DNA of 64,000 nucleotides from CALHVX01 sp038757945 (GTDB lineage Bacteria; Pseudomonadota; Gammaproteobacteria; Pseudomonadales; Azotimanducaceae), in assembly GCA_038757945.1 (NCBI GenBank), contig JBCDGJ010000001.1, positions 1 to 64,000 on the forward strand. The letters are read 5' to 3'. The translations under genes and the position numbers were made by a program. The notes beneath the pieces were generated by a model. It saw only the letters and a program-made list of their open reading frames with translations. It was not told the DNA's origin and did not search any database. This document shows positions 39,624 to 47,602 of the stretch, one piece after another (the stretch's first letter is position 1; every line of letters begins with the position of its first letter).

Positions 39624-40301
39624 ATGCGGGTACTGGTCGTTGAGGATGAAGCTAACCTGCGCGAGCAGCTGGTCGCTGAGCTCAAAGGACAGGGCTATGC
39701 GGTCGACAGCGCCGCCGATGGCGAAGAAGGGTTGTACTACGGCCGCGAGTACGAGTACGACATTGCCATCATCGATCTGGGGCTGCCCAAGGTCGATGGC
39801 ATTGATCTCATCACCCGGCTGCGCGGGGAGCAGCGGCAGTTCCCTGTGCTGGTGCTGACGGCGCGCGGGCACTGGGAAGACAAGGTCCAGGGGCTCGAAG
39901 CGGGCGCCGACGACTACCTGACCAAGCCGTTCCAGATGGAGGAGCTGCTGGCGCGCCTCAATGCGCTCGTGCGCCGCGCGGCGGGCTACGCCGCGCCGCA
40001 GATCCGCCAGGGCGAGCTGCTGCTCGACACCGCGACCAAAGAGGTTCGGGTCAGCGAGCAGCCGGTCGAGCTCACCGCCTACGAGTACAAGGTGCTCGAG
40101 TACCTGATGCTCAACCCGGGGCGGGTCATTTCCAAATCCGAGCTGACCGACCATCTCTACGATCAGGATTTTGACCGCGATTCGAACGTGATCGAAGTCT
40201 TCGTGGGCCGGCTGCGGAAGAAGCTCAATCCCCTCAACCCGATCCGTACCGTGCGCGGCCAGGGCTATCGCCTCAATCGAGAGGAAACCGCGGCAAGCTG
40301 A
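39624..40301 (+). CDS. phoP: OmpR-family response regulator, PhoP-like
   Basis: 225 residues: receiver with acidic Glu-Asp at 7-8, phospho-acceptor Asp51 (IAIIDLGLPKVDG) and Lys in DYLTKPFQMEELLARL, then a winged-helix DNA-binding domain (ELTAYEYKVLEYLMLNPGRV and RTVRGQGYRL). The overall sequence is closest to PhoP-type regulators, which respond to low Mg2+, cationic peptides or acid in other gammaproteobacteria. It sits between the PepSY-like gene and its sensor, 22 bp from the latter. Confidence 0.88.
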   Translation: MRVLVVEDEANLREQLVAELKGQGYAVDSAADGEEGLYYGREYEYDIAIIDLGLPKVDGIDLITRLRGEQRQFPVLVLTARGHWEDKVQGLEAGADDYLTKPFQMEELLARLNALVRRAAGYAAPQIRQGELLLDTATKEVRVSEQPVELTAYEYKVLEYLMLNPGRVISKSELTDHLYDQDFDRDSNVIEVFVGRLRKKLNPLNPIRTVRGQGYRLNREETAAS

Positions 40302-40323
40302 CCCTCAACCGTTCGGGCGCACC

Positions 40324-41670
40324 ATGAAGCTGGGCATCCAATCGCGTCTGCTGCTGCTGGAGAGCCTGGTGCTGCTCCTGTTTCTGTCCGCCACTGGCTG
40401 GGTACTGGATCGCTCCTTTCAGGCCAGCGTGCGCGCCAGCGCGGAAGAGCAGCTGCGCCTGATGGTGTTCTCGCTGATGGGTTCGATCGAGGACAACGCC
40501 GGCGTGTTGTCCGTTGGTCTGGACGTGCCCGAGCCGCGGCTGACGCAGCCCGAGTCCGGGCTCTACGCCGCCGTGTTCGGCCAGCTCGGCGAAGTGTACT
40601 GGCGCTCGCCGTCGAGCATCGGGGCCGACATCGAGTTTCCCGGCCGCGGTGAACGGCTCAATCCGGGGGACCTGCGCTTTGCGCCCGTGCGCCTGACCGG
40701 TGGGGACCACTTTTCGCTCAGCTATGCGGTGGCCTGGGAGAGCGTGGAAACCGTCCAGCTGATGTTCAACGTCATCGCCGATCAGACCCCCTATGCCCGC
40801 AGCATTGCGGGATTTCGCCGCAGCCTGTCGCTGGGGTTTGCCGCAGTGGTGGCCCTGTTTGCTGTGTTTCAGTTCCTGGCCGTGCGCTGGGGCCTGCGCC
40901 CGCTGCGCACGATGGCGAAAGAAGTCGCGGAGCTCGAGAGCGGTCGCCGCGAGCAGCTGTCCTCGGAGTACCCGGTTGAGCTGTCGGGCCTGGCGCGCAA
41001 CCTGGATCGGTTCGTTGCTCACGAGCAGCGCTCGCGGACCCGCTACCGTAAGGCCATGGAGGATCTGGCCCACAGCCTCAAGACCCCGCTCGCGGTGCTG
41101 CGCAACAGCTTGCGGGACCCCCGGTTTACGGCCGCGGTTGACCAGCACGAGCTGATGAACGAGCAGGTGGATCGAATGGAAACCACGGTCAGCTATCAGC
41201 TGTCCCGGGCGTCGGTCACCGGGCCGGTCATCGTCGGCAAGCCGGTGCTGATCGCGGCACTGGTGGATCGTCTGTTCCGGGCCCTGGGCACCGCCTATCA
41301 GGAACGTGGCATTCAGGCGGACAGTGAGGTGCCCTCGGACTTCTATATCCGCGGCGACGAGCGTGACCTGCTCGAGATGATCGGCAACCTGCTCGAAAAC
41401 GCGTTCAAGTACACCCAGCGCCGCATTCTGGTCCGCTCCGAGGTTGCGGCGCAGCAGCGCACGCTGATCATCGAAGACGACGGGCCGGGAATCGATCCGT
41501 CGGACTGGACGGCGGTGCTGAACCGCGGTGGTCGCGCTGATGAGGTCCAGCCGGGGCAGGGCATTGGCCTGTCCGTGGTCGCCGAGCTGGTGAGCCTGTA
41601 CCAGGGCCGGCTGTCTATTGACCGCAGTCGTTGGGGTGGTGCGTTGATCCGCGTCGAGTTTCCGCAGTAG
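40324..41670 (+). CDS. phoQ: Sensor histidine kinase, PhoQ-like
   Basis: 448 residues: membrane helix at about 8-30, a periplasmic domain to about 165, a second helix, HAMP region (RPLRTMAKEVAELESG), HisKA with His250 (MEDLAHSLKTPLAVLRNSLRD) and an ATPase domain (NLLENAFKYTQ, IEDDGPGI, GQGIGLSVV). The H box HSLKTPLA and catalytic core are PhoQ-like. The periplasmic domain has scattered acidic residues but no clearly visible acidic cluster, so the signal is open. It forms an operon with the regulator and PepSY-like gene. Confidence 0.87.
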   Translation: MKLGIQSRLLLLESLVLLLFLSATGWVLDRSFQASVRASAEEQLRLMVFSLMGSIEDNAGVLSVGLDVPEPRLTQPESGLYAAVFGQLGEVYWRSPSSIGADIEFPGRGERLNPGDLRFAPVRLTGGDHFSLSYAVAWESVETVQLMFNVIADQTPYARSIAGFRRSLSLGFAAVVALFAVFQFLAVRWGLRPLRTMAKEVAELESGRREQLSSEYPVELSGLARNLDRFVAHEQRSRTRYRKAMEDLAHSLKTPLAVLRNSLRDPRFTAAVDQHELMNEQVDRMETTVSYQLSRASVTGPVIVGKPVLIAALVDRLFRALGTAYQERGIQADSEVPSDFYIRGDERDLLEMIGNLLENAFKYTQRRILVRSEVAAQQRTLIIEDDGPGIDPSDWTAVLNRGGRADEVQPGQGIGLSVVAELVSLYQGRLSIDRSRWGGALIRVEFPQ

Positions 41671-41696
41671 CGGTTGCCGGACTCCGGGCGGGCGCT

Positions 41697-44270
41697 TCAG
41701 CTGAGCTCGCGCAGTGCGTGCGCAAGCCGTTCGCGCAGCTCAGCGCAGCCCGGCTCGCGCTTCGGTCCGAACTGACACCACCGTTCGGCGAGCTCGTGGG
41801 CGTTCAGGGTCGCCAGCTCGTCGGTCCGGCCCAGGCCACGCTCGAGCTGGGCCAGCTTGAGCTGCATGCGCTGTTCCCGGTCTGTGCTGGAACTATCAAT
41901 GTCGGCTCGCATCTCGCAGCGCAGCACAAATTCCCGCAGCACCGGCACCGGTTCGCTGCAGTCGGCGCCAGCCAGTGCGGCCGGCGCTTCATCCGGCAAC
42001 GGATCACCCTCAGCAGCGGCGCGATCCCAGTCGAGCAGCAGCTGCACCTGCGCCAGCCGCTGCTCTGCACGTACGGCCTGCAATGCCCGGCGGTACGCTG
42101 AACTGTGACGTTCGACCTCTGCCTCCTGTCGCCGGCGCTCGCGCGGTGGCAGTGCCTCGAGCAGCGGCTCGATGACCGCCAACGCCTGCTGCAGCGCTGC
42201 TGGCGTCGGGGTTTCAATGCTGGCACTGAGATCCGTCAGCGCCGCAGTGATGGCCTGTTCCTGAGCCGCCTGCTCGTTGCGCGCCGCAGTGAACCGCGCC
42301 TCGCGGCTTTCGAACAGGGCATCGAGCGCTGCCCGGAACCGGGTCCAGAGCGCCTGGTCATCTTTGCGCGGCAGTCGGCCAGCCTGTTGCCAGTCGCGCT
42401 GCAGCTGCTTGGCTTGCTCGATGCGGTCATTCAGGGGCGTGCTGTCTGCGAGCAGGGCTTCGGCCCGCTGCACCAGCCCTTCTTTGGCGGCGCGGCGGCG
42501 GTTCCAGTGTTGCTGAAGCCGACCGTAGAGTTGCTCCTGAAGGCCTTCAAAGCGTTCGCTCAACGCCCGTTCACGCTTGCGGGGCACCGGATGCAGGGCC
42601 CGCCAGTCCGTTCGGGCCTGGCGTAGAATCTTCTCCGCGGCGTCGTAGTCAGCCTTCGCCCAGTCGGTCTCGTCCAGATACTTCGACAGGGTCTCACACA
42701 GCGCTTCGCGTGCCTGCGCGTTGGCCTCGCGCTGTGCGCCGAGCTCGGCGAAGTAGGTGCGGCAGGGTTCGAACGCGGTTTCTGCGGCGGCGTCGAAGGC
42801 GGCAACCTGTTCCCGCTCCGCAGCACCGCGCGGCGGGCCGAGCTCGCGCCACCGGGCCCGCAGCTCCTTGATCTTCTCTGCCTGGAGCTCTGGTGCCAGC
42901 GGCGCTTCCGCCGCGGCCTGCATGGCAGTGAGCAGCTCGCCGCGTTTCGGTGAGGTCGCATAGGTCTGCCATTGCCCCCACTCCCGGACCCTGGCCTGGG
43001 CGGCATTCAGACGGCTCCGCTGCTGCTTCGGCAGCCTGAGATCGTCGCCGAGCGTCGACCGCAGCCGGGCCAGCAGGGGGCCAGCGGTGCGGGTGCTGCC
43101 GGCTTCGACCGCCTGCTCCAGCTCAGTCAGCAGCTCGCTGGCCGCGGCCAGCCGCTCACGTCGCTCCGCCGCCCGGGCGGGATCCTCGGCTGCCGGGGTG
43201 GCACCTGGCTCGCTGTGCGCCGTGTCAGGCCCGGACGCTGTACCGTCGCTCTGGTCCGCGGGTTCGGGAGTCGGCCCTGCGGCCGGAGCAGCGTCCGCGG
43301 TCGCCTGATCCGACGCCGGGTCATTTGGCACGGTCCCTGCGTCTGCGTCTGCGACTGCGACTGCGACTGCGACTGCGGCTGCCGCTTCCGCCTGCTCGGC
43401 CTGTTCCCGTTCGGCAGCCGCCGCGGCCTCGCGCTCTGCTGCTTCGGCAGCCGCCCTGGCGGCGAGTGCTTGAGCGGTGGGCAGGTCGTCAGGCCAATCC
43501 GGCAGCGGCGCCTCAGCGCCGGCGAAGGGTTGCCATTGCTCCAGCAGCGCGGCCATGGCGGCGTCGTCTTTCGGCGTCCGGACCCCCGCACGGCGGGCCT
43601 CTTCAATCAGCCTTGCTGCGGAGTCGCGCAGTTCAGCCGCGCGCTGGTGGGCGGCCGCTGCGGCCGCTGCGGCGTCCTTCTGAGCCTGCAGCCGCTGTCG
43701 GGCGATCCGGTTGACCGACTTGTCATGGCCGCGGCTCATCCGCTCGATCAGCTGCAGGCCCTCCGCCGTGGCTGCCTCCGGCTGCTCAAACAGTGCCTCT
43801 TTCAGATCGCGGCGGGTGATCCACAGTGCCAGGCGATCCTCGAGCGCGAGGGCAGCGACGGCCGGGCCAGTGAGCTCGGCGATCGCCGCGTCCGCCGAGG
43901 CGGCCTGCTGCAGCCGCTGTCGCAGATGCAGCCGCAGCAGCTGCGGATCGTCACGCAGTGGCGTTGGCCAGTCCGCCGGTCGCGGCGTCTGCGCAAGGAA
44001 GGCCAGCGCGACGGGCTCGGCGGCGATGAGCTCCGGCGTGATCCGATCCGGGGTGAGCAGAGCGAGGATGCGCTGAATGATGCCGACATCGCTCGCCGCG
44101 GCGGCGGTCGTAACGAGCGCCTGCTGGAGCGTATCGTCGTGCCGATCTGCTTCGCGCAGGCGTTCGATCTGCGCCAGCGCGCTCAGGCGTTCACTGTGTT
44201 CGCCCGCCTCGAGCTGGCTTACCAGGGTTGCACTGCTTGGCGGACGGTTACGGCTGAAAAAACGTCGCAT
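41697..44270 (-). CDS. DUF349 domain-containing protein
   Basis: 857 residues, mostly alpha-helical. An N-terminal domain of about 220 residues (MRRFFSRNRPP onward) looks like HEAT-type helices. A low-complexity Ala/Pro/Asp linker with Ala-Val and Ala-Asp dipeptide repeats follows, and then several DUF349 units recognisable by W-rich helices such as LRARWRELGPP, LPKQQRSRLNAA and LQRDWQQAGRLPRKDDQALW. The function is unknown; no catalytic motif or signal peptide is seen. It converges on phoQ and is followed upstream by the nickel SOD genes on the same strand. Confidence 0.88.
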   Translation of the reverse strand: MRRFFSRNRPPSSATLVSQLEAGEHSERLSALAQIERLREADRHDDTLQQALVTTAAAASDVGIIQRILALLTPDRITPELIAAEPVALAFLAQTPRPADWPTPLRDDPQLLRLHLRQRLQQAASADAAIAELTGPAVAALALEDRLALWITRRDLKEALFEQPEAATAEGLQLIERMSRGHDKSVNRIARQRLQAQKDAAAAAAAAHQRAAELRDSAARLIEEARRAGVRTPKDDAAMAALLEQWQPFAGAEAPLPDWPDDLPTAQALAARAAAEAAEREAAAAAEREQAEQAEAAAAVAVAVAVADADAGTVPNDPASDQATADAAPAAGPTPEPADQSDGTASGPDTAHSEPGATPAAEDPARAAERRERLAAASELLTELEQAVEAGSTRTAGPLLARLRSTLGDDLRLPKQQRSRLNAAQARVREWGQWQTYATSPKRGELLTAMQAAAEAPLAPELQAEKIKELRARWRELGPPRGAAEREQVAAFDAAAETAFEPCRTYFAELGAQREANAQAREALCETLSKYLDETDWAKADYDAAEKILRQARTDWRALHPVPRKRERALSERFEGLQEQLYGRLQQHWNRRRAAKEGLVQRAEALLADSTPLNDRIEQAKQLQRDWQQAGRLPRKDDQALWTRFRAALDALFESREARFTAARNEQAAQEQAITAALTDLSASIETPTPAALQQALAVIEPLLEALPPRERRRQEAEVERHSSAYRRALQAVRAEQRLAQVQLLLDWDRAAAEGDPLPDEAPAALAGADCSEPVPVLREFVLRCEMRADIDSSSTDREQRMQLKLAQLERGLGRTDELATLNAHELAERWCQFGPKREPGCAELRERLAHALRELS
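43339..43386 (+). repeat. Hexanucleotide tandem repeat inside the DUF349 gene
   Basis: Eight 6-bp units (GCGTCT x2, GCGACT x4, GCGGCT, GCCGCT) encode Ala-Val and Ala-Asp dipeptides in the linker. Because the unit is two codons, slippage changes length without breaking the frame. Confidence 0.88.
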
Positions 44271-44291
44271 GGCTGAACTTCCGGAAGATCG

Positions 44292-44669
44292 TCAGGGTTG
44301 GTCCGGCCGGGTCGCGGCCGAAGATCGCGTGGAACGGAGCAGAATGCGACCGACGTAGGCGGCGGGCGGAAGCGCCTTATCACAGCCCAGGGTTTCTGCG
44401 GCTGCGTTATCGCTGCTGAGCACAAAATGCTCCGGCGTATGGTCCTCGAGGCGTTTTGCCAGCAGCCCGTAGACGGGGTGTCGGGCCAGCACCAGCATGC
44501 CGGGCCGCAGCCAGCGGTAAGGCCAGGGACAGGCCCAGACCCGTTGTCCGTGGCGGAGCGTCGGCCGCATGCTTTCGCCCTGGATTCTGAAGCGGCGCAA
44601 CACGGTGAGCGGGCTGTTCCGCGAGCGGTGCGGTGACGGCGCCCACGCTCTGCGGGCGCGGGCGATCAC
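44292..44669 (-). CDS. sodX: Nickel-type superoxide dismutase maturation protease (S26 family)
   Basis: 125 residues. The serine-lysine dyad of S26 signal peptidases is visible: RIQGESMRPTLRHGQ (Ser33) and GLLAKRLE (Lys72), followed by FVLSSDNAAAET. It is much smaller than LepB and has no obvious membrane anchor. Adjacent sodN, 22 bp upstream, identifies it as the peptidase that removes the SodN propeptide to expose the Ni-binding N-terminal histidine. The start is GTG 44669; internal starts are possible because the first 20 residues look unconserved. Confidence 0.88.
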   Translation of the reverse strand: MIARARRAWAPSPHRSRNSPLTVLRRFRIQGESMRPTLRHGQRVWACPWPYRWLRPGMLVLARHPVYGLLAKRLEDHTPEHFVLSSDNAAAETLGCDKALPPAAYVGRILLRSTRSSAATRPDQP

Positions 44670-44691
44670 CGTTACCGTACTCCGGCCGTGC

Positions 44692-45189
44692 TCAGGCCTC
44701 GGTCAGCACCGGTGCGGTCAGCGTCACCTTCGGCGGGTAGGGGGCGACGACCTTGCGTACGGCGAAACCCTTGGTTTCCCAGAACATAGCGCCGAACTCG
44801 TTGACCTTGTCGAGGAGCGTGATGGCGTTGTCCCGATCCATGGTCTGCTTGCACTTCGATGCAGTCATCATGATCTCGTGCACGAGCGCATGGACGTTGG
44901 GGAACTTCGCGATCTGGTCTGCTTTGAAGTAGTCACCCCAGATCACCCGGATGTGATGCTTCACCTCTTCGGCATGCTCTTCCTTCTGCGCCACCAGCCG
45001 CGACAGCTGTGCCTGGTCCGCCATCGACAGCGTGTCGTGCTCGGCCATCTCCGCCAGCAGATCGAACACGCGGACCACGGTGACGGCAGCGAGCTGGGCG
45101 CTGATCGGATCGTAGATGCCGCAGGGGACATCGCAGTGGGCCCTGGCGGTGGCCGGGGCAGAGAAGAAATTCGATAGGCGGTTGGTCAT
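44692..45189 (-). CDS. sodN: Nickel superoxide dismutase
   Basis: 165 residues. The Ni-hook HCDVPCGIYDP is present: after cleavage, His18 becomes residue 1 and Cys19 and Cys23 are Ni ligands. The remainder is the four-helix bundle of SodN (EEVKHHIRVIWGDYFK, TASKCKQTMDRD). It dismutates superoxide in the cytoplasm. I use ATG 45189 (17-residue propeptide), with AGGA 11 bases upstream; ATG 45210 is possible and would give 24 residues. It forms an operon with the maturation protease. Confidence 0.95.
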   Translation of the reverse strand: MTNRLSNFFSAPATARAHCDVPCGIYDPISAQLAAVTVVRVFDLLAEMAEHDTLSMADQAQLSRLVAQKEEHAEEVKHHIRVIWGDYFKADQIAKFPNVHALVHEIMMTASKCKQTMDRDNAITLLDKVNEFGAMFWETKGFAVRKVVAPYPPKVTLTAPVLTEA

Positions 45190-45313
45190 GCTGATGCTAA
45201 TCCTGTTCATGGTTGCGGCTGGTAGTGGGGACGCGAATTCCAAGCTTGAACCAACGCCCCGGTTTGCTGCGCGCTAAGGATAACGCGCTCGGCGGGCAAC
45301 TGCGCGAGGTGCC

Positions 45314-46168
45314 TCAGGAAAACTTGCGCTCGTCCCACCAGGGAAAGAACTCTGGCAGGTCTGTGGAGACCTTGCCGGGAAACGCCGGCGGGCGCTTTTC
45401 GAGAAATGAGGTAACGCCCTCGGCCGCTTCCGGGCTCCTGCCGAGGTGGTAGATGCCGCGGGAATCCACCTTGTGGGCTTCCATCGGATGGTCGGCACCG
45501 AGCATGCGCCACATCATCTGCCGCAGCAGCGTCACGGAAATCGCCGAGGTGTTATCGGCGATTTCCCGGGCGATGGCGCGGGCGGCGTCGAGCAGTTCAT
45601 CAGCGGGGTGCAGGCTGCGCACCAGGCCGCCGTCGAAGGCTTCCTGGGCACTGAAGACGCGACCGCTGTAACACCACTCGAGCGCCTGGCTGATGCCAAC
45701 GACGCGGGGCAGGAAGTAGCTCGAGCACGCCTCCGGGACGATGCCCCGGCGGGCGAACACGAAGCCGAACTTTGCGTTGTCGGAGGCGATGCGGATATCC
45801 ATCGGCAGCGTCATGGTGACGCCGACGCCGACAGCGGCACCGTTGATGGCACCGATGACCGGCTTCTTGCACTCGTAGATGCGCAGCGTGAGCAGTCCGC
45901 CGCCATCCGGATTCAGCCCCGAGGCGCGGTCCTCGCGGCCATCGGCGTTGAAGGTATCGCCACCGGCCGAGAGATCCGCCCCCGCGCAGTACGCGCGTCC
46001 CGCGCCGGTGAAGATGATGGCCCGGACGTTGTCATCGGCATCCGCACGATCCAGCGCGTCGATCAGCTCTTTCAGCATCTCGTGAGTGAACGCATTGAGC
46101 TGCTCGGGCCGCGTCAGGGTTATGGTCAGGATGTTGTCTTCGACGTCGTAGCCAATGGTGTTGTACAT
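45314..46168 (-). CDS. Enoyl-CoA hydratase/isomerase family protein
   Basis: 284 residues of the crotonase fold: TGAGRAYCAGADLSAGG (oxyanion hole), AINGAAVGVGVTMTLPMD (second oxyanion strand) and RGIVPEACSSYFLPRVVG, whose Glu matches one of the two catalytic glutamates of hydratases. The expected reaction is hydration of a 2-enoyl-CoA. ATG 46168 (MYNTIGYDVEDNILT) begins the fold; the open frame extends to 46474 but without homology. It is divergent from the atypical acyl-CoA dehydrogenase, 36 bp away. Confidence 0.9.
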   Translation of the reverse strand: MYNTIGYDVEDNILTITLTRPEQLNAFTHEMLKELIDALDRADADDNVRAIIFTGAGRAYCAGADLSAGGDTFNADGREDRASGLNPDGGGLLTLRIYECKKPVIGAINGAAVGVGVTMTLPMDIRIASDNAKFGFVFARRGIVPEACSSYFLPRVVGISQALEWCYSGRVFSAQEAFDGGLVRSLHPADELLDAARAIAREIADNTSAISVTLLRQMMWRMLGADHPMEAHKVDSRGIYHLGRSPEAAEGVTSFLEKRPPAFPGKVSTDLPEFFPWWDERKFS

Positions 46169-46204
46169 GCGGACTTCCCGATTTGATTTATGCTTTGCGC
46201 CGGT

Positions 46205-47326
46205 ATGGTAGCTACTGATCTCCGCAGTTTCGAGGCGACGATTGCCGACTTCGTCGCCGCTCACTGGCACCCCCCGGCCCTGGCGGACTGGCAGCAGGCG
46301 CTTTGCGCCGCAGGCTGGACCACCGTGCACTGGCCCCCTGCGCAGGGCGGCCCGGGCTGGACCGTCGAACAGCAGTTCGTGTTCGAGCGCACGCTGGCGC
46401 GCGCCGGGGCCAGCATCGGCGATCGGGTGACCCTCGACGCGATTGGTCCGCTGCTGTGCGCGCTTGCGGAGCAACCGCAGATCGGCCCCTGGCTCGAGGC
46501 AATACGGGAGCTGCGGGAGACCTGGGTCTGGCTCGACCAGGACGTTTTCGAGGGTGAGGTGTCCCGCGTCGCGGGCGAGCTCCGGCTGTCCGGTTACGCG
46601 CCCTGGGTGCCTGGGCTTCAGGCCGCGAACTACGCGCTGCTGGTGCTGGATGCAGAGGCATCCGGGGATGCCCGGCTGATTGCGCTGCCGCTCAATGATC
46701 CGGCGGTGACCGTCCGCTTCCAGGCCACGCTCGGCGCCGAGACGGAGCCGGCGGTAGCGACGGCGGATGGTTTCGACGCTGTGGGCGCGCTCAGCCTCTC
46801 CGATTGGTCGGTGCCTGCCGCGGCCGTGCTTGCAACCGGCGCGCGGGCATCCGCGCTGGCCGCAGCAGCGCGTCCGCGTGCCAGCCAGCTGACACCGGAG
46901 CTGATTGGCGCCAGCGCTCTGGCACGGCTGGCCGAGGCGCTCGCGGAGAGCGCCGAGTGGACGGCGGACGAGCAGCGGCGCCTCGATGAGCTGAGGATCG
47001 AGCAGCGGGCGCTGGATGCGCTGGAGCGTCGGCTGTTGCCGCTGGCGAGCACGGACCCTACCTTCTGGCCGCTGGAGTACCTGCGGCGGGAGCGGGCCAT
47101 CGCGCTGCGGCAGCGCCTCGAGACGCTGGCGCTGGAAGGGCTCGGCTACTACGCCCTGCCGTACGGGCAGCTCCTGCCCGGGAGCAACGAGCCCCCGGTC
47201 GGTCCGGCGGGCGCGCGGCAGACCGTCGCTCAGGCGCTCCAGGCCCGTGGGCTCGACGTGCTCGACGAAGGCCGGTTCCGGCGCCTCGATCGTCTCGCCG
47301 CAGGCCTGGGCCTGCCGGCAGAGTGA
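46205..47326 (+). CDS. Atypical acyl-CoA dehydrogenase-like protein
   Basis: 373 residues with an acyl-CoA dehydrogenase layout: helical N-terminal domain (FEATIADFVAAHWHP ... WPPAQGGPGWTVEQQ), a middle beta domain (GELRLSGYAPWVPGLQAANYALLV) and a C-terminal helical domain. The C-terminal half lacks the usual RxQFGxPI and GGxG signatures that contact FAD and substrate, and is Ala-rich. It may be a non-catalytic partner of the normal enzyme encoded at 47603, by analogy with heteromeric acyl-CoA dehydrogenases of steroid degradation. ATG 46205 is used over 46190. Confidence 0.72.
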   Translation: MVATDLRSFEATIADFVAAHWHPPALADWQQALCAAGWTTVHWPPAQGGPGWTVEQQFVFERTLARAGASIGDRVTLDAIGPLLCALAEQPQIGPWLEAIRELRETWVWLDQDVFEGEVSRVAGELRLSGYAPWVPGLQAANYALLVLDAEASGDARLIALPLNDPAVTVRFQATLGAETEPAVATADGFDAVGALSLSDWSVPAAAVLATGARASALAAAARPRASQLTPELIGASALARLAEALAESAEWTADEQRRLDELRIEQRALDALERRLLPLASTDPTFWPLEYLRRERAIALRQRLETLALEGLGYYALPYGQLLPGSNEPPVGPAGARQTVAQALQARGLDVLDEGRFRRLDRLAAGLGLPAE

Positions 47327-47526
47327 GCTCGGGGTCCGGCGCCACGGGCCAAAGGTGTGGGCGGCCCCTCACTTCCGTCCGGAAAGCCCCTTTCACCGTC
47401 GCATCACGGCCGCAACGCAGGTAAAATGCTGCGCTGCAATATAGCGGGCCCGCCCGGAAGGGATGGGCAACAGTCAACAATCCAGACCATAAACAGCAAA
47501 CCGTAACCAGCGACCAGAACCTGTGG

Positions 47527-47571
47527 TACGAGCCGTACGCGGTGGCCCGCGACGGCACCGTCCGGCTCGTA
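47527..47571 (+). promoter_or_regulatory. Nested inverted repeat upstream of the acyl-CoA dehydrogenase gene
   Basis: TACGAGCC (47527-47534) pairs with GGCTCGTA (47564-47571), and inside lie CGGTG / CACCG arms. The structure ends 31 bases before the start codon at 47603, in the likely 5' leader. It could be an operator or an RNA hairpin. Confidence 0.5.
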
Positions 47572-47602
47572 GACCAGCCGCTGAACCAAAGAAGGGGATT
47601 CG

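Noticed and set aside
45190..45313. Terminator between the enoyl-CoA hydratase and sodN genes
   Set aside because: Only a five-base GCGCG/CGCGC pairing around a ten-base loop; too weak in a GC-rich background.
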